Shown one piece after another: positions 43,109 to 52,083 of a stretch of 64,000 bases of DNA (the first letter of the stretch is position 1; each line of letters opens with the position of its first letter). The notes under the pieces were generated by a model, which made no database searches, had not been told where the DNA came from, and saw nothing but the letters and a program-made list of their open reading frames with translations. The translations under genes and the position numbers were made by a program. The DNA lies in NCBI RefSeq assembly GCF_001545115.1, contig NZ_FCNU01000002.1, positions 62,001-126,000 of the forward strand, given 5' to 3'. Source of the stretch: Candidatus Protochlamydia phocaeensis. Lineage in GTDB: Bacteria > Chlamydiota > Chlamydiia > Chlamydiales > Parachlamydiaceae.

Positions 43109-43658
43109 ATTCTGAAATAAAATCAAAAAGTATGCCAGCTACCGGCTGAATGGCTCCTCATCCATTCGAGATATTTTCTCTCTCGCCCTTGCCTCGCAAG
43201 GTAAAAATAAAATAGGCTATATTTCAATCCATATAGCCTATTTATTTTTGCGAATTCTTAGAGGCCGTCATATCCAACGCCTTATTGTCTCGATTCAACA
43301 TACTTTCTCGAAAAAAAAGGATTTAAATCTAGACAATCAGCCCTCCGGCGCTAGTCTCTTAAAATCTGTCTAATCCCTCTTTCTTCTTCCTATTTATTAT
43401 TTGATTTAATCCATTTATCTTTGCCAAAAGGTCTTTTTAATCAACGAATTTACCCTGTTTTCAACTGGATTTGGAAATCTAAATGAATTATGCTAAGTCT
43501 ACCCGACTTTAGCGAGATTTCTCATATATCGACCCCTTGTCTTTTCGCGTGACTCTGAGACTTTATCTAAAATAGCTAAAGAAAGGTCTTTTCGTTCCAT
43601 TTAAAATTATTAGTTAAAAAATTGATCAAAAGTCACAGTCGTAAAGGTATTAGAATCA
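43109..43658. other. Intergenic spacer between CBS protein gene and rny
   Basis: The 550 bases hold the terminator at 43210-43243. The remainder has no recognisable gene, tRNA or repeat, and the rny promoter is not obvious. Upstream of rny, AAAGG lies 13 bases before the ATG. Confidence 0.5.
43210..43243 (+). terminator. Intrinsic terminator after the CBS protein gene
   Basis: AAATAGGCTATAT at 43210-43222 pairs perfectly with ATATAGCCTATTT at 43231-43243, with an eight-base loop. TATTTTTG follows. A-rich sequence on the left side means it could also act on the other strand. Confidence 0.8.
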
Positions 43659-45218
43659 ATGAATGAAAATCAAATAGCGCTTTATCTGCTGATCTTTCTG
43701 CTAGGCAGCGCGTTAGGAGCTTTGTCGTTTTGGGCTTACCATCGCTTTGCCCTGGGGGGAATCAAAAAACTGGCAGCTGGAATCATCAATCGAGCAGAAC
43801 TAGAAGCAGCAGAACTTAAGCGAATCAATGAATTAGGTCTTAAACAAAAGCAAGTTGAACAACAGCGTGAATTAGAACAGCTTTGGCAGCAAGAGCGAAA
43901 AAAAATTCAACGCGAAGAAGAGCGTTTAAAACAGCGCGAAGATAAATTAGAAAGCCGCATGAACCTTGTGGAAAAAAAACTTTCCGATATTGAAAAACGG
44001 GAGGCTATTTTAATTGGCCGCAAAGCTCAGCTGGATGAGGAAAAGAAAGTTGTCGCTGACACGCATGTCCGCCTCGTATCCGAACTGGAAAGAACATCCG
44101 GTTTCAGTTCTTCCGAGGCCAAAGAGATGCTTCTTGCCCGTTTAACCAATGAAGTAAAAACAGATGCGGCCAACCTCATTCGCCGTATTAAAAAAGAAGC
44201 TGAGGAAGAAGCGGAAAAACAAGCGTCCATGATTATTGCAACAGCCATTAATCGGCTTGCCGTCCCCTGCACATCCGAAACCACAGTCTGTACTGTTGCT
44301 ATTCCTAATGAAGAGATGAAAGGCCGCATTATAGGCAGAGAAGGACGCAACATCCGCGCGTTAGAGCGGGAAACGGGAATTAATTTCATTATTGATGACA
44401 CCCCAGGAGCCGTTGTCCTATCCGGATTCGATCCTGTCCGCAAACACATTGCCAAAGTAGCTCTGACCGAGCTGGTTCAAGACGGACGCATCCACCCTAC
44501 CCGTATTGAAGAAGTTGTCGAAAAGGCGACGATCAATGTTCATAAACAGATCAAACAATATGGCGAAGATGCAGCCTTGCGCGCTGGTGCAATGAATTTA
44601 CATCCCGAGATCATTAATTTATTAGGAAAGCTGAAATTCCGCTATAGTTATGGTCAAAATGTATTAGATCACTCTTTAGAGGTTTCCCATCTAATGGGCT
44701 TGATGGCGGCTGAACTCGGTCTAGATATCCGCTTGGCCAAACGCATCGGCCTCTTGCATGATATGGGAAAGGCCGTTACGCATGAAATAGAAGGCTCGCA
44801 TGCCATTATCGGTCACGATCTGGCGTTGAAATATGGAGAAAGCAAGGAAGTGGCCAATGGAATCGGATGCCACCATCAGGAAATGCCCCCTTTGACCATT
44901 GAAGCCGATCTTTGCAGTGCTGCAGATGCCATTTCAGCATCCCGCGAAGGAGCGAGGATCGAAGCAGTTGAAGAATACATCAAACGCCTTAGAAAGCTGG
45001 AAGATATGGCGCTTGAATTCTCAGGCGTGGAAAAAGCTTATGCCATGCAAGCGGGACGTGAAGTGCGCATTGTCGTTCTTCCCGATCAAATCGATGATGC
45101 CGGCACAGTTAACCTCGCCCGCGATTTGACCAAGCGCATCGAACAAGAGCTCAGTTATCCGGGTAAAATCAAGGTTACAGTCATCCGTGAAAAACGAGTC
45201 GTCGAATACGCCGTCTAA
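43659..45218 (+). CDS. rny: Ribonuclease Y
   Basis: RNase Y is a membrane-anchored endoribonuclease that starts mRNA decay. The 519-residue protein has an N-terminal membrane segment (about residues 7-28), a coiled coil to about residue 150, a KH domain with GRIIGREGRNIRALE near 228-242, and an HD domain with LLHDMGKAVTHEIEGSHA around 365-382 carrying the His-Asp metal ligands. Length and order are standard for the family. It is flanked on both sides by terminators, so it is probably monocistronic. Confidence 0.97.
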   Translation: MNENQIALYLLIFLLGSALGALSFWAYHRFALGGIKKLAAGIINRAELEAAELKRINELGLKQKQVEQQRELEQLWQQERKKIQREEERLKQREDKLESRMNLVEKKLSDIEKREAILIGRKAQLDEEKKVVADTHVRLVSELERTSGFSSSEAKEMLLARLTNEVKTDAANLIRRIKKEAEEEAEKQASMIIATAINRLAVPCTSETTVCTVAIPNEEMKGRIIGREGRNIRALERETGINFIIDDTPGAVVLSGFDPVRKHIAKVALTELVQDGRIHPTRIEEVVEKATINVHKQIKQYGEDAALRAGAMNLHPEIINLLGKLKFRYSYGQNVLDHSLEVSHLMGLMAAELGLDIRLAKRIGLLHDMGKAVTHEIEGSHAIIGHDLALKYGESKEVANGIGCHHQEMPPLTIEADLCSAADAISASREGARIEAVEEYIKRLRKLEDMALEFSGVEKAYAMQAGREVRIVVLPDQIDDAGTVNLARDLTKRIEQELSYPGKIKVTVIREKRVVEYAV

Positions 45219-45240
45219 TCACCGTCCACGAAGCCTTTCT

Positions 45241-45267
45241 GCAATACCCTTTCCATCAGGGTATTGC
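45241..45267 (+). terminator. Terminator after rny
   Basis: GCAATACCCT at 45241-45250 pairs perfectly with AGGGTATTGC at 45258-45267 around a seven-base loop. TTAAGTTT follows, a modest T tail. The hairpin begins 22 bases after the rny stop. Confidence 0.7.
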
Positions 45268-45358
45268 TTAAGTTTATCTGATAATTTTCCAATCTTTTAC
45301 GCTGCACTAGCCCCCATTTTCTTTTCTATTGGACAGATCGCCAAAAGATGAATGGCCG

Positions 45359-46102
45359 TCAATTTCCTCTTTGCTTGATGCACGATAGAGAAACTAAAGC
45401 ATTTTGCCTTTGAGCCGCTTCAAGAATTTGCCTGCTCTTCAACCCCTCAGGCAAATGATTAAAGGACAGCCCATCTATTCTGACAGCCATTAAGGCCAAT
45501 TCTTTGCTATTTATCTGAGCGATTGTAAATGTAGGCAACCACACCTTTCGCCTAGTGTCCCCATTTAATTCTTTTTGATTAAACGTACGGCGAAGAGAAT
45601 TTTGCCCATAACGCTGTCTATTGCTCCAATCCAAAAAGAGCGACACGTTTTGCCATTTTCTAATTTTATAAGGGGAAGAATAGAGGGCGTTATCCGGCAA
45701 ACAATAAAGAGCATTGACCCTTAAAAATTCTATGCAGACTTTTTCGATTTCCCGCTCGCTCTTTGCCACCTGCTCCCATTTCAAATTTTTAGGAGAACTC
45801 AACACTTTTTTCGTTGATTCGCTTAAATTATTTCTAACCTCTCCATTAAAATTTATTTGATAGTGCCAGCCGTGAATCTGTAAATAATCAAGCCCCGCAC
45901 ACATGCCCTTAACATAAGACCGAATCAAATACACATCTTGACTCATCTTATTCCACTGACGATTGACCAAAGACGTTTGAGGAATCATTTCAAGAGGTAA
46001 AAAGGCGAGGATGTGAAAACCTATTTCCGGAGTGATTTGACTTAAAAAGTCCATGCACACAGGCGGAGAACTAGATTCTATACTGGTTGGTAAATTATTC
46101 AT
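45359..46102 (-). CDS. F-box domain protein
   Basis: Residues 20-60 of this 247-residue protein read as an F-box: a start with TPEIGFHILAFLPLEMIPQ, then SLVNRQWNKMSQD, which matches the LP..I...IL.FL...DL......C+.W..+ pattern. F-boxes bind Skp1 in eukaryotic SCF ubiquitin ligases; bacteria have no such ligase, so the protein probably acts in the host after secretion. The rest (about 180 residues) has no LRR, ankyrin or other known substrate-binding repeat. It stands alone between rny and a DUF3604 gene, with AT-rich flanks. Confidence 0.75.
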   Translation of the reverse strand: MNNLPTSIESSSPPVCMDFLSQITPEIGFHILAFLPLEMIPQTSLVNRQWNKMSQDVYLIRSYVKGMCAGLDYLQIHGWHYQINFNGEVRNNLSESTKKVLSSPKNLKWEQVAKSEREIEKVCIEFLRVNALYCLPDNALYSSPYKIRKWQNVSLFLDWSNRQRYGQNSLRRTFNQKELNGDTRRKVWLPTFTIAQINSKELALMAVRIDGLSFNHLPEGLKSRQILEAAQRQNALVSLSCIKQRGN

Positions 46103-46441
46103 ATTAAGCTCTATTTCTATTATTTAATAAAAAAACAAATTTATATCAACAACGATAAACATTAAAATAAATTACAATTTCAACTCAATTAAATAAAATT
46201 GATTTAAAGTAATTATCAAAAACACAAAATATTTAAAAAATTTTTAATGTCTTAAATTCGAGTTTTTTTATCTAAAGGAAAAGATCTCGAATCTAGAGCT
46301 TTAGCGGTTTTAGGACAGTTTCTTAGGAATAATTTTTACTTCTTAAATGTCTTGTTGTGTATAAATTTCTCTTTTCTTGAAAAACAATCAAAAATAAGGC
46401 AAGATATTCTCAATTTAAGATCTAAAGGGAGTCAGCCATAC
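46103..46441. other. AT-rich spacer with a copy of the palindromic repeat
   Basis: The spacer between the divergent F-box and DUF3604 genes is AT-rich and carries the repeat copy at 46249-46318. No other feature is apparent. Confidence 0.55.
46249..46318 (+). repeat. Short copy of the dispersed palindromic repeat (70 bp)
   Basis: It begins GTCTTAAATTCGAG and ends GGTTTTAGGACAG. ATTCGAG near the left and CTCGAAT near the middle are complementary, so the copy can fold. Its ends match those of the 62501-62591 copy. Confidence 0.65.
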
Positions 46442-48451
46442 ATGCGCCGATCTATCTGTTATTGCGATCCTTCTTATGCTTTAGCTGGTGAAGAAAAAAC
46501 CTGGAAATTCATTTATACCCCCTCTGCTACCTTACCTAAAGGAACCCGGCTCAAATTTGATCTGCAATCACGCGGACGAGAAATTGATTGGCAAATTCCA
46601 AGCGTCAATCTTAAAAAGGCCGGTGGAGTCATCTATGCGTTGCTTGATAATGGCAAAATTCTTCAAGCAACAGAAGTTGAAGCGCCAGATAGCTTTACTC
46701 CTCATTATGAATTTGTTCTGCCAAATGCCATCGAGGCTGGCGAACAATTTACTATTATTCTCGGAGCGAAAGAGAGCGAGCAAGGGAAAAAAGGGCAAAG
46801 CACAATTCGAGCTCAAACAACGGCTCAAAGGCGCCGTCCGTTCCTACTCTATATCGACCCCTCTGGCAAAGGGCATTATGGCGATCCGGAAGTGTTTACC
46901 ATTGATATTCGCGGCAATGAATTAGCCAATATCCGTATTCTGACTCCTTCTTTTGTCGCAAAGAACAAACGGTTCGATGTGATTGTCCGTTTTGAAGATG
47001 AATTTGGAAATTTAACGAATAACGCTCCCGAAGACACACTAATTGAGCTCTCTCACGAGCATTTACGTGAGAATTTGAATTGGAAATTATTTGTTCCTGA
47101 AACGGGATTTATTGCTTTGCCGAATCTTTATTTTAATGAAGCCGGCATTTACACCATCCAGCTGGTCAACAGCAGAACTAAGCAGATTTTCCGTTCCCCT
47201 CCTATTAAATGCTTCCCTGAAAATAATAAGCATCTTTATTGGGGACTTTTGCATGGTGAATCAGACCGTTTTGATTCAACCGAAAACATTGAAAGCTGCA
47301 TGCGTCATTTCCGAGATGATAAAGCGTTCAATTTTTATGGTGTTTCGCCATTTGAGAGCCAAGAAGAGACTCCCAATGAGACCTGGAAACTTATCGTTCA
47401 AAATGTCGCCGAATTCGATGAAGACGAGCGCTTCACGACGCTTTTAGGGTTCCAGTGGGAAGGCGAAAATAAAGAGGAAGGAGCACGCTTATTGGTTTAT
47501 ACCAAGGAAAACAAGCCTTTGTTGCGTAAGAAAGATCTTAAAAGCAATACGCTGAAGAAAATTTATAAGAGCTTTTCCCCCAAAGAGCTCATTTCTATCC
47601 CTTGCTTTACAATGGCAAAGGGTTTCGAATATAACTTCGAGGATTATGATCCCGACTTCGAGCGCGTTGTAGAAATTTACAATGCCTGGGGAAGCTCGGA
47701 AATGACGAAAAAAGAAGGCAATCCCCGCCCTATCCACTCGCCAAGCTCTGCCGGCATACAAGAGAGCGCGGAAGGGTCCATTCAAAAAGCTTTGCAACGC
47801 AATTGCCGCTTCGGATTTGTAGCCGGAGGCTTGGATGATAGGGGAATTTATGCAGACCTATACGAGAGCGACCAAGAGCAGTACAGCCCGGGGCTAACCG
47901 CTATTATGGCTCCCACGCATTCAAGAGAAGCCTTGGCCGAAGCTCTTTATCAACGTTCTTGCTATGCCACAACAGGCGAACGCATGATCGTGGGACTTTA
48001 TTTGGCCGGCATCCCTATGGGAAAAGAGGTAAGCACAGCAGACAAGCCAGGTCTGGCCGTTAACCGGCATTTGTCAGGCTATGTGGCAGGGACAACCAAA
48101 TTGAAAAAAATAGAAATCATTCGCAATGGCAAAGTTCTCAAAACATATGAGCCCAATGATTATCATTTTGAATTTGCCTATGATGATATGACTCCTTTAG
48201 AAAAAGTTTGCATTGATGCCAAAGACAAAAAGCTTCCCTTTGCTTATTACTATCTGCGCGTGACTCAAGAAGATGGCCATATGGCATGGAGTTCCCCTAT
48301 TTGGGTGGATTATATTCCATTGTCCGCTCTTCCCAAAACTAACAAGCGTCAAGTCCCTAAGGCAGTAGCCCCTAAGAAATTGTTCATAGAAGATGACTTC
48401 GATGAAGAGGACGAGGATGAGGACTATGACGATTATGAAGATGAAGAATAA
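46442..48451 (+). CDS. DUF3604 domain protein
   Basis: With start ATG 46442 the product has 669 residues. The C-terminal two thirds match DUF3604, a PHP-like family: LYWGLLHGESDRFDSTENIE, then LLGFQWEGENKEEGARLLVY and APTHSREALAEALYQRSCYATTGERM, with metal-type His and Asp residues. The N-terminal 250 residues look like beta-sandwich domains. The last 30 residues are extremely acidic (Asp/Glu). I chose 46442 because AGGGAG lies before it; the frame is open 30 codons further upstream. A strong terminator follows. Confidence 0.8.
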   Translation: MRRSICYCDPSYALAGEEKTWKFIYTPSATLPKGTRLKFDLQSRGREIDWQIPSVNLKKAGGVIYALLDNGKILQATEVEAPDSFTPHYEFVLPNAIEAGEQFTIILGAKESEQGKKGQSTIRAQTTAQRRRPFLLYIDPSGKGHYGDPEVFTIDIRGNELANIRILTPSFVAKNKRFDVIVRFEDEFGNLTNNAPEDTLIELSHEHLRENLNWKLFVPETGFIALPNLYFNEAGIYTIQLVNSRTKQIFRSPPIKCFPENNKHLYWGLLHGESDRFDSTENIESCMRHFRDDKAFNFYGVSPFESQEETPNETWKLIVQNVAEFDEDERFTTLLGFQWEGENKEEGARLLVYTKENKPLLRKKDLKSNTLKKIYKSFSPKELISIPCFTMAKGFEYNFEDYDPDFERVVEIYNAWGSSEMTKKEGNPRPIHSPSSAGIQESAEGSIQKALQRNCRFGFVAGGLDDRGIYADLYESDQEQYSPGLTAIMAPTHSREALAEALYQRSCYATTGERMIVGLYLAGIPMGKEVSTADKPGLAVNRHLSGYVAGTTKLKKIEIIRNGKVLKTYEPNDYHFEFAYDDMTPLEKVCIDAKDKKLPFAYYYLRVTQEDGHMAWSSPIWVDYIPLSALPKTNKRQVPKAVAPKKLFIEDDFDEEDEDEDYDDYEDEE

Positions 48452-48524
48452 AGCTAAATAGCAAACGCTTCAGCCTAATCCTCCCTTGTTATCCTTGGCC
48501 GTAATGCATGCGGCAAAGTCTTAT

Positions 48525-48553
48525 AAAAGCAGCCTAAGTGGGCTGCTTTTTTT
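48525..48553 (+). terminator. Intrinsic terminator after the DUF3604 gene
   Basis: AAAAGCAGCC at 48525-48534 pairs with GGCTGCTTTT at 48541-48550 around a six-base loop, and the T run continues to 48553. This is a textbook rho-independent terminator. Confidence 0.92.
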
Positions 48554-48697
48554 ATTCCTCTCTTAATAATTTAAAACTCTATTTATTCTAATCTGTTTAA
48601 TCAATTAAATTGTTTTAATTTATATAACCACACTTTAAAACTATCAATTATTATTAAACATATTTATATTAATACTTATTTAAGCATTGGAGATCCG

Positions 48698-49345
48698 ATG
48701 AATATTGCTGTGCTAGGATTTGGAAGCTTGATTAACCATCCCTATAGTGAAATGTACCAAAAAGAGGTAAATGTCAAAAAGCCTGATGAAGCGGAGGCTG
48801 CTTATCCCGGCTATCATATTTCAGCGGATAGCCCTTTTATTCCAGCCGAGGAGTTAAAATTGCCCATTCGCCTGGGAAGGATATCTCGCAGCAATACGGA
48901 TAATCGCTGTCTCACTGTTGTCTTGGACTCGGCAGCGAGCGATGAAGACGTTTTCTATGCTAAATCGAACTTTAAGGATTTAAATCAGGCCATCAAAAAT
49001 TTACGAGAACGGGAAGGGCTCCCTGAATCTAGCTACCAAATGATTGGGTATGTGAATTTGAAAACGGGAAAGAGCCGCTCGCGTATTTCTACAGTAACAG
49101 AGCGAATCAGCGCATGGGCGCACCGCAATGGGTATGATGCCGTCGTTTGGACAGACCTGCCAGCTAAAGGGGTCGCTTTCGGCTTATTTGGCACAGGCAT
49201 TCGGTCAACGGGCAGAGAAGTGATGCCTCTTTTAATTAAAGATCCCATTCTGCTTAAGAATACAAAAGCTTACATCCGTGATTTGCCAGCCCCTCTTAAT
49301 CCTTTACAACAAGATATTTTGAAAATGGATGAAAAGACTGTTTAA
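48698..49345 (+). CDS. GGCT-like fold protein, unknown substrate
   Basis: The 215-residue product starts MNIAVLGFGSLINHPYSEMY; the VLGFGSL motif recalls the YGSL loop of gamma-glutamylcyclotransferase-like proteins. Later segments (LGRISRSNTDNRCLTVVLD, AHRNGYDAVVWTDLPAKG) fit an alpha/beta fold but do not identify a family. GGAG before the ATG supports the start. I consider it a real gene of uncertain function. A symmetric stem-loop separates it from the convergent carbonic anhydrase gene. Confidence 0.6.
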   Translation: MNIAVLGFGSLINHPYSEMYQKEVNVKKPDEAEAAYPGYHISADSPFIPAEELKLPIRLGRISRSNTDNRCLTVVLDSAASDEDVFYAKSNFKDLNQAIKNLREREGLPESSYQMIGYVNLKTGKSRSRISTVTERISAWAHRNGYDAVVWTDLPAKGVAFGLFGTGIRSTGREVMPLLIKDPILLKNTKAYIRDLPAPLNPLQQDILKMDEKTV

Positions 49346-49407
49346 GGCTTTCAAAATCGCTTCGTTGCATTAAAGCATTCCAGAAGCGACTCCTTGCAGA
49401 TTCGATG

Positions 49408-49436
49408 ATCCATCCATAGGCGAACTATGGATGGAT
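49408..49436. terminator. Perfect 12-bp stem-loop between convergent genes
   Basis: ATCCATCCATAG at 49408-49419 is the reverse complement of CTATGGATGGAT at 49425-49436, with a five-base loop. It lies between the GGCT-like and carbonic anhydrase genes. T tails are weak on both sides. Confidence 0.6.
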
Positions 49437-49451
49437 AAGTGGATCAAATTC

Positions 49452-50237
49452 TCATTGAGCAGCGGGCACGCTATAAGTGGGCTTAGACTTATTCTGAACC
49501 AATTTGCTTAAAGATTGAAAACGGTAGGTCTCCGGATCATAATAGAAGACTTCTCCCGTTTCGATTTTATAATACCATCCATGTAAGTCCAGCTTGCCTT
49601 CGTCTACTCTTTTCTTGACAAATGGGAAGCTCATGAGGTGCTCTAGCTGATAGATCACGGAAATCTGTTCTGCAATTTCATATAACTCTTCTTTCGGCGT
49701 ATTTGGTTTGGCAGACATTAAAGTCATTTTCTTCGCTTCTTCGCCAAATTTTAACCAGCGTTGAATAATCCCCAATTTAGTAGGATCCAATTGCTTGAAC
49801 AGGCCTTGGATCGCTCCACAATGCGAATGCCCGCATATAATGATATGCTTTACATTAAGGGCTTCAATCGCATATTGAATGGTTGCAGAAACCCCATCCC
49901 ACGCATTATCTTCATAGGGTGGAACAAAATTTCCGGCTGTTCGGATAACAAATAAGTCTCCAGGGCGCGTGCCCAAAATCAAATCAGGAACAATGCGCGA
50001 ATCGCTGCAGCCAATAAAAAGGGTCTGTGGGCTTTGCCCTTCTTGAACAAGGCGAATAAATTCTTGCTCATGCTGTTTAAAATACAAATCTTTAAATTCT
50101 TGATGCCCTCTAGCAAAATTAAGCGTTTGATTTAACAAAGTCTGCTCTTGAGGTTCCTGCTTATTCGGTTGTTCCGCACCATTCACTTGAAGAGCTAGGC
50201 TGAGGAAGCCCAGCATAAAAATTTGCCGCCATTTCAT
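49452..50237 (-). CDS. Beta-class carbonic anhydrase with signal peptide
   Basis: Carbonic anhydrase interconverts CO2 and bicarbonate. Zinc ligands are visible as CSDSR (Cys77, Asp79, Arg81) and GHSHCGA (His137, Cys140), and RTAGNFVPP is the typical beta-class segment. A 20-residue hydrophobic start (FMLGFLSLALQVNGA) looks like a cleavable signal peptide, so the enzyme probably works in the periplasm, which is less common for beta-class enzymes. The length of 261 residues fits. It is monocistronic. Confidence 0.94.
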   Translation of the reverse strand: MKWRQIFMLGFLSLALQVNGAEQPNKQEPQEQTLLNQTLNFARGHQEFKDLYFKQHEQEFIRLVQEGQSPQTLFIGCSDSRIVPDLILGTRPGDLFVIRTAGNFVPPYEDNAWDGVSATIQYAIEALNVKHIIICGHSHCGAIQGLFKQLDPTKLGIIQRWLKFGEEAKKMTLMSAKPNTPKEELYEIAEQISVIYQLEHLMSFPFVKKRVDEGKLDLHGWYYKIETGEVFYYDPETYRFQSLSKLVQNKSKPTYSVPAAQ

Positions 50238-50436
50238 TCTCTTTCTCCTTTATGGATAGTTATAAGTAAATTCCTAAATCAAGACCTCGATAAGAATGCG
50301 AATTATAATAATTATTATTTATTTGTCTATTAGAGCATGTCTTCTAAATTGCTAATGGCCTAAGCGGGCGAAGTTACAATTGCAGACTTTCCGTCTTTTT
50401 TGCTATCTTTGCCTCAATACGCAAAAGGAGAAGAAC

Positions 50437-50706
50437 GTGTCAAATTTATTTCTAACATTAGTGATCGCCTTTGTCCTTATTGTCATTGCAATTGCTTGTT
50501 TGGCTATTGGCTGGCTCATTACAGGCAAAACGAAAATTGAGAGAGGCTCATGCGGACGGGATCCGACAAAGAAGCGTTCTCCCGAAGAGTGCGGCCATAC
50601 GTCTTGCGATCTTTGTATGCATCCTGATCTAAAGGCCCAAGATTCAAAAGAGGCTGAGAGAGAAGATAAGGAAAACCATTCTCGCGATTCTACCCCTACC
50701 TCTTAA
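50437..50706 (+). CDS. Small Cys-rich membrane protein, NqrM-like (DUF539)
   Basis: The 89-residue product has one membrane segment at about residues 4-28 followed by a Cys cluster (Cys39, 52, 57 and 60) in the region KIERGSCG to TSCDLC. This layout is that of NqrM, which delivers iron to the Na+-translocating NADH:quinone reductase; Chlamydiae use NQR. The GTG start at 50437 is strongly supported by AAAAGGAG; the longer frame from 50380 is not. It ends 12 bases before menG. The C-terminus is long, polar and Lys/Glu-rich. Assignment is moderate. Confidence 0.6.
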   Translation: MSNLFLTLVIAFVLIVIAIACLAIGWLITGKTKIERGSCGRDPTKKRSPEECGHTSCDLCMHPDLKAQDSKEAEREDKENHSRDSTPTS

Positions 50707-50718
50707 CCGAGTTAAATT

Positions 50719-51447
50719 ATGTATAACAAAAACCGCCCTCAGACTATTCAAAAGATGTTTAACAGCATAGCTAAACGCTACGATCTCACTAATGCTGTGC
50801 TGTCCTGCTATCTTCACAAGCGCTGGAACCATGAATTGGTCCGCAGAGTTTTGTGCGACCAGACCTCCCACACTTTGCTAGATCTCTGTTCGGGAACGGG
50901 AGATATTGCTTTTGATTATCTTCGCTCAGTCTCTACTCCATGCCGAGCTTATCTTGTTGATTTTTCTAAAGAAATGTTGAATTGCGCAAAGGAAAAGGCC
51001 GATCAGCTTTCCTTTTCTTCTCATTCTCTGGAATATATCCAAGCGGATGTTCACCGCTTGCCATTTTTAAATCAATCGGTCGATTGTGCAACTATGGCCT
51101 ATGGAATCCGCAATGTCCATCACCCGGCCCAATGCATCCAAGAGGTTTACCGAGTCCTTAAGCCCGGCGGATGCCTGGGAATTTTAGAGCTGACACGCCC
51201 ATCTAACCGTCTACTGAGATATGGCCATCAAATTTATCTGAGGACGCTGCTTCCCCTCTTTGGCAAATGGCTGACAGCCAATGAAGAAGCCTATCAATAT
51301 CTGCGCCAAAGCATCCATACATTCATTCCGCCCGGACAATTAGAAGCCTTATTTCGAGAAAACGGCTTCATTAAGACAGGCCGCTATTCCTTAAATGGAG
51401 GCATCGCCACTATTATTACGGGATATAAGCCAATGAGCGGCGCCTAG
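50719..51447 (+). CDS. menG: Demethylmenaquinone methyltransferase
   Basis: This enzyme (MenG/UbiE) makes the last step of menaquinone synthesis by methylating demethylmenaquinone with SAM. The 242-residue protein has FNSIAKRYDLTNAVLS, the SAM motif LLDLCSGTGDIAFDYL, a middle motif TMAYGIRNVHH and the UbiE signature LKPGGCLGILELTRP. The length is standard. It starts 12 bases after the NqrM-like gene and lies next to the other men genes, facing away from menE. Because only menaquinone genes are visible nearby, a menaquinone rather than ubiquinone role is preferred. Confidence 0.93.
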   Translation: MYNKNRPQTIQKMFNSIAKRYDLTNAVLSCYLHKRWNHELVRRVLCDQTSHTLLDLCSGTGDIAFDYLRSVSTPCRAYLVDFSKEMLNCAKEKADQLSFSSHSLEYIQADVHRLPFLNQSVDCATMAYGIRNVHHPAQCIQEVYRVLKPGGCLGILELTRPSNRLLRYGHQIYLRTLLPLFGKWLTANEEAYQYLRQSIHTFIPPGQLEALFRENGFIKTGRYSLNGGIATIITGYKPMSGA

Positions 51448-51478
51448 GCCTATTATGAGAGGCTTTCCGGTGTGAATT

Positions 51479-51509
51479 AAGATGCGCTGCCTGTTAGGCA
51501 GCCTATCTT
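51479..51509 (+). terminator. Stem-loop after menG
   Basis: GCTGCCT at 51486-51492 pairs with AGGCAGC at 51496-51502 around a three-base loop, extended outward by AAGAT/ATCTT with two mismatches. Only CGTTTT follows, so termination may be partial, allowing read-through into the thioesterase gene. Confidence 0.5.
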
Positions 51510-51537
51510 CGTTTTAATGTCATGACTGAGTTTTTAA

Positions 51538-51987
51538 ATGAATATATTCAAACGCGAAATTTTTATTCCCTTTCATTTAGTCGATGCTGCCGGCATTGTC
51601 TTTTTTGGACATGTATTCGGACTTGCCCATCAAGTCTTCGAAAATTTTATCTTAGAGGGTATTAGCATACCATGGAAGGAGTGGTTCCAAAATCCAGACT
51701 GGATCATTCCCATTAAGCAAACAGACGCCGTTTATTATGCCCCTTTAAAGGCAGGCTCTACCTGCCACGTTCATCTGCAAATTGCCGAAATACGCCCTTC
51801 GTCTTTTAGTGTCACTTATGCCTTTATGCAGGAGCAGCTATGCTGCACTGTTAAAACTGTCCATGTGTTCTGCAAACGCGAGACCCAGCAAAAGCATCCC
51901 CTACCCCTTGAATTGTCAGTGTCTTTAGCCAAGTACCTACCCGCGCCTACTGCATCAGCACCCCCTACTTTCAAGCCGGCCTTTTAA
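51538..51987 (+). CDS. Hotdog-fold acyl-CoA thioesterase, likely DHNA-CoA thioesterase
   Basis: The 149-residue protein has a 4HBT hotdog fold: the active-site segment VDAAGIVFFGHVFGLAHQ, where Asp and Gly-Ile-Val are typical, then a central helix VFENFILEG, and strands YYAPLKAGSTCHVHLQI and FSVTYAFM. In menaquinone synthesis a thioesterase of this type frees 1,4-dihydroxy-2-naphthoate from its CoA thioester after MenB, before MenA. The neighbourhood makes this the likely role; sequence alone cannot give the substrate. It lies between menG and menE, 90 bases after menG. Confidence 0.75.
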   Translation: MNIFKREIFIPFHLVDAAGIVFFGHVFGLAHQVFENFILEGISIPWKEWFQNPDWIIPIKQTDAVYYAPLKAGSTCHVHLQIAEIRPSSFSVTYAFMQEQLCCTVKTVHVFCKRETQQKHPLPLELSVSLAKYLPAPTASAPPTFKPAF

Positions 51988-52083
51988 GCTGAAAAAGCAG
52001 GAATTATTTCTCTCTCGGAAAAATAGCGTTGTCTAATATTTAAGCGCAAAAACCTCAAACACGTTATCCTCTCCTAATAGCCA

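Noticed and set aside
43109-43658. tRNA or other RNA gene in the long spacer before rny
   Set aside because: No acceptor-stem pairing with a T-loop sequence was found here or in other long spacers of the window.
50380-50436. N-terminal extension of the NqrM-like protein
   Set aside because: AAAAGGAG is placed for the GTG at 50437, and the extension lacks a ribosome site and would disturb the membrane segment start.
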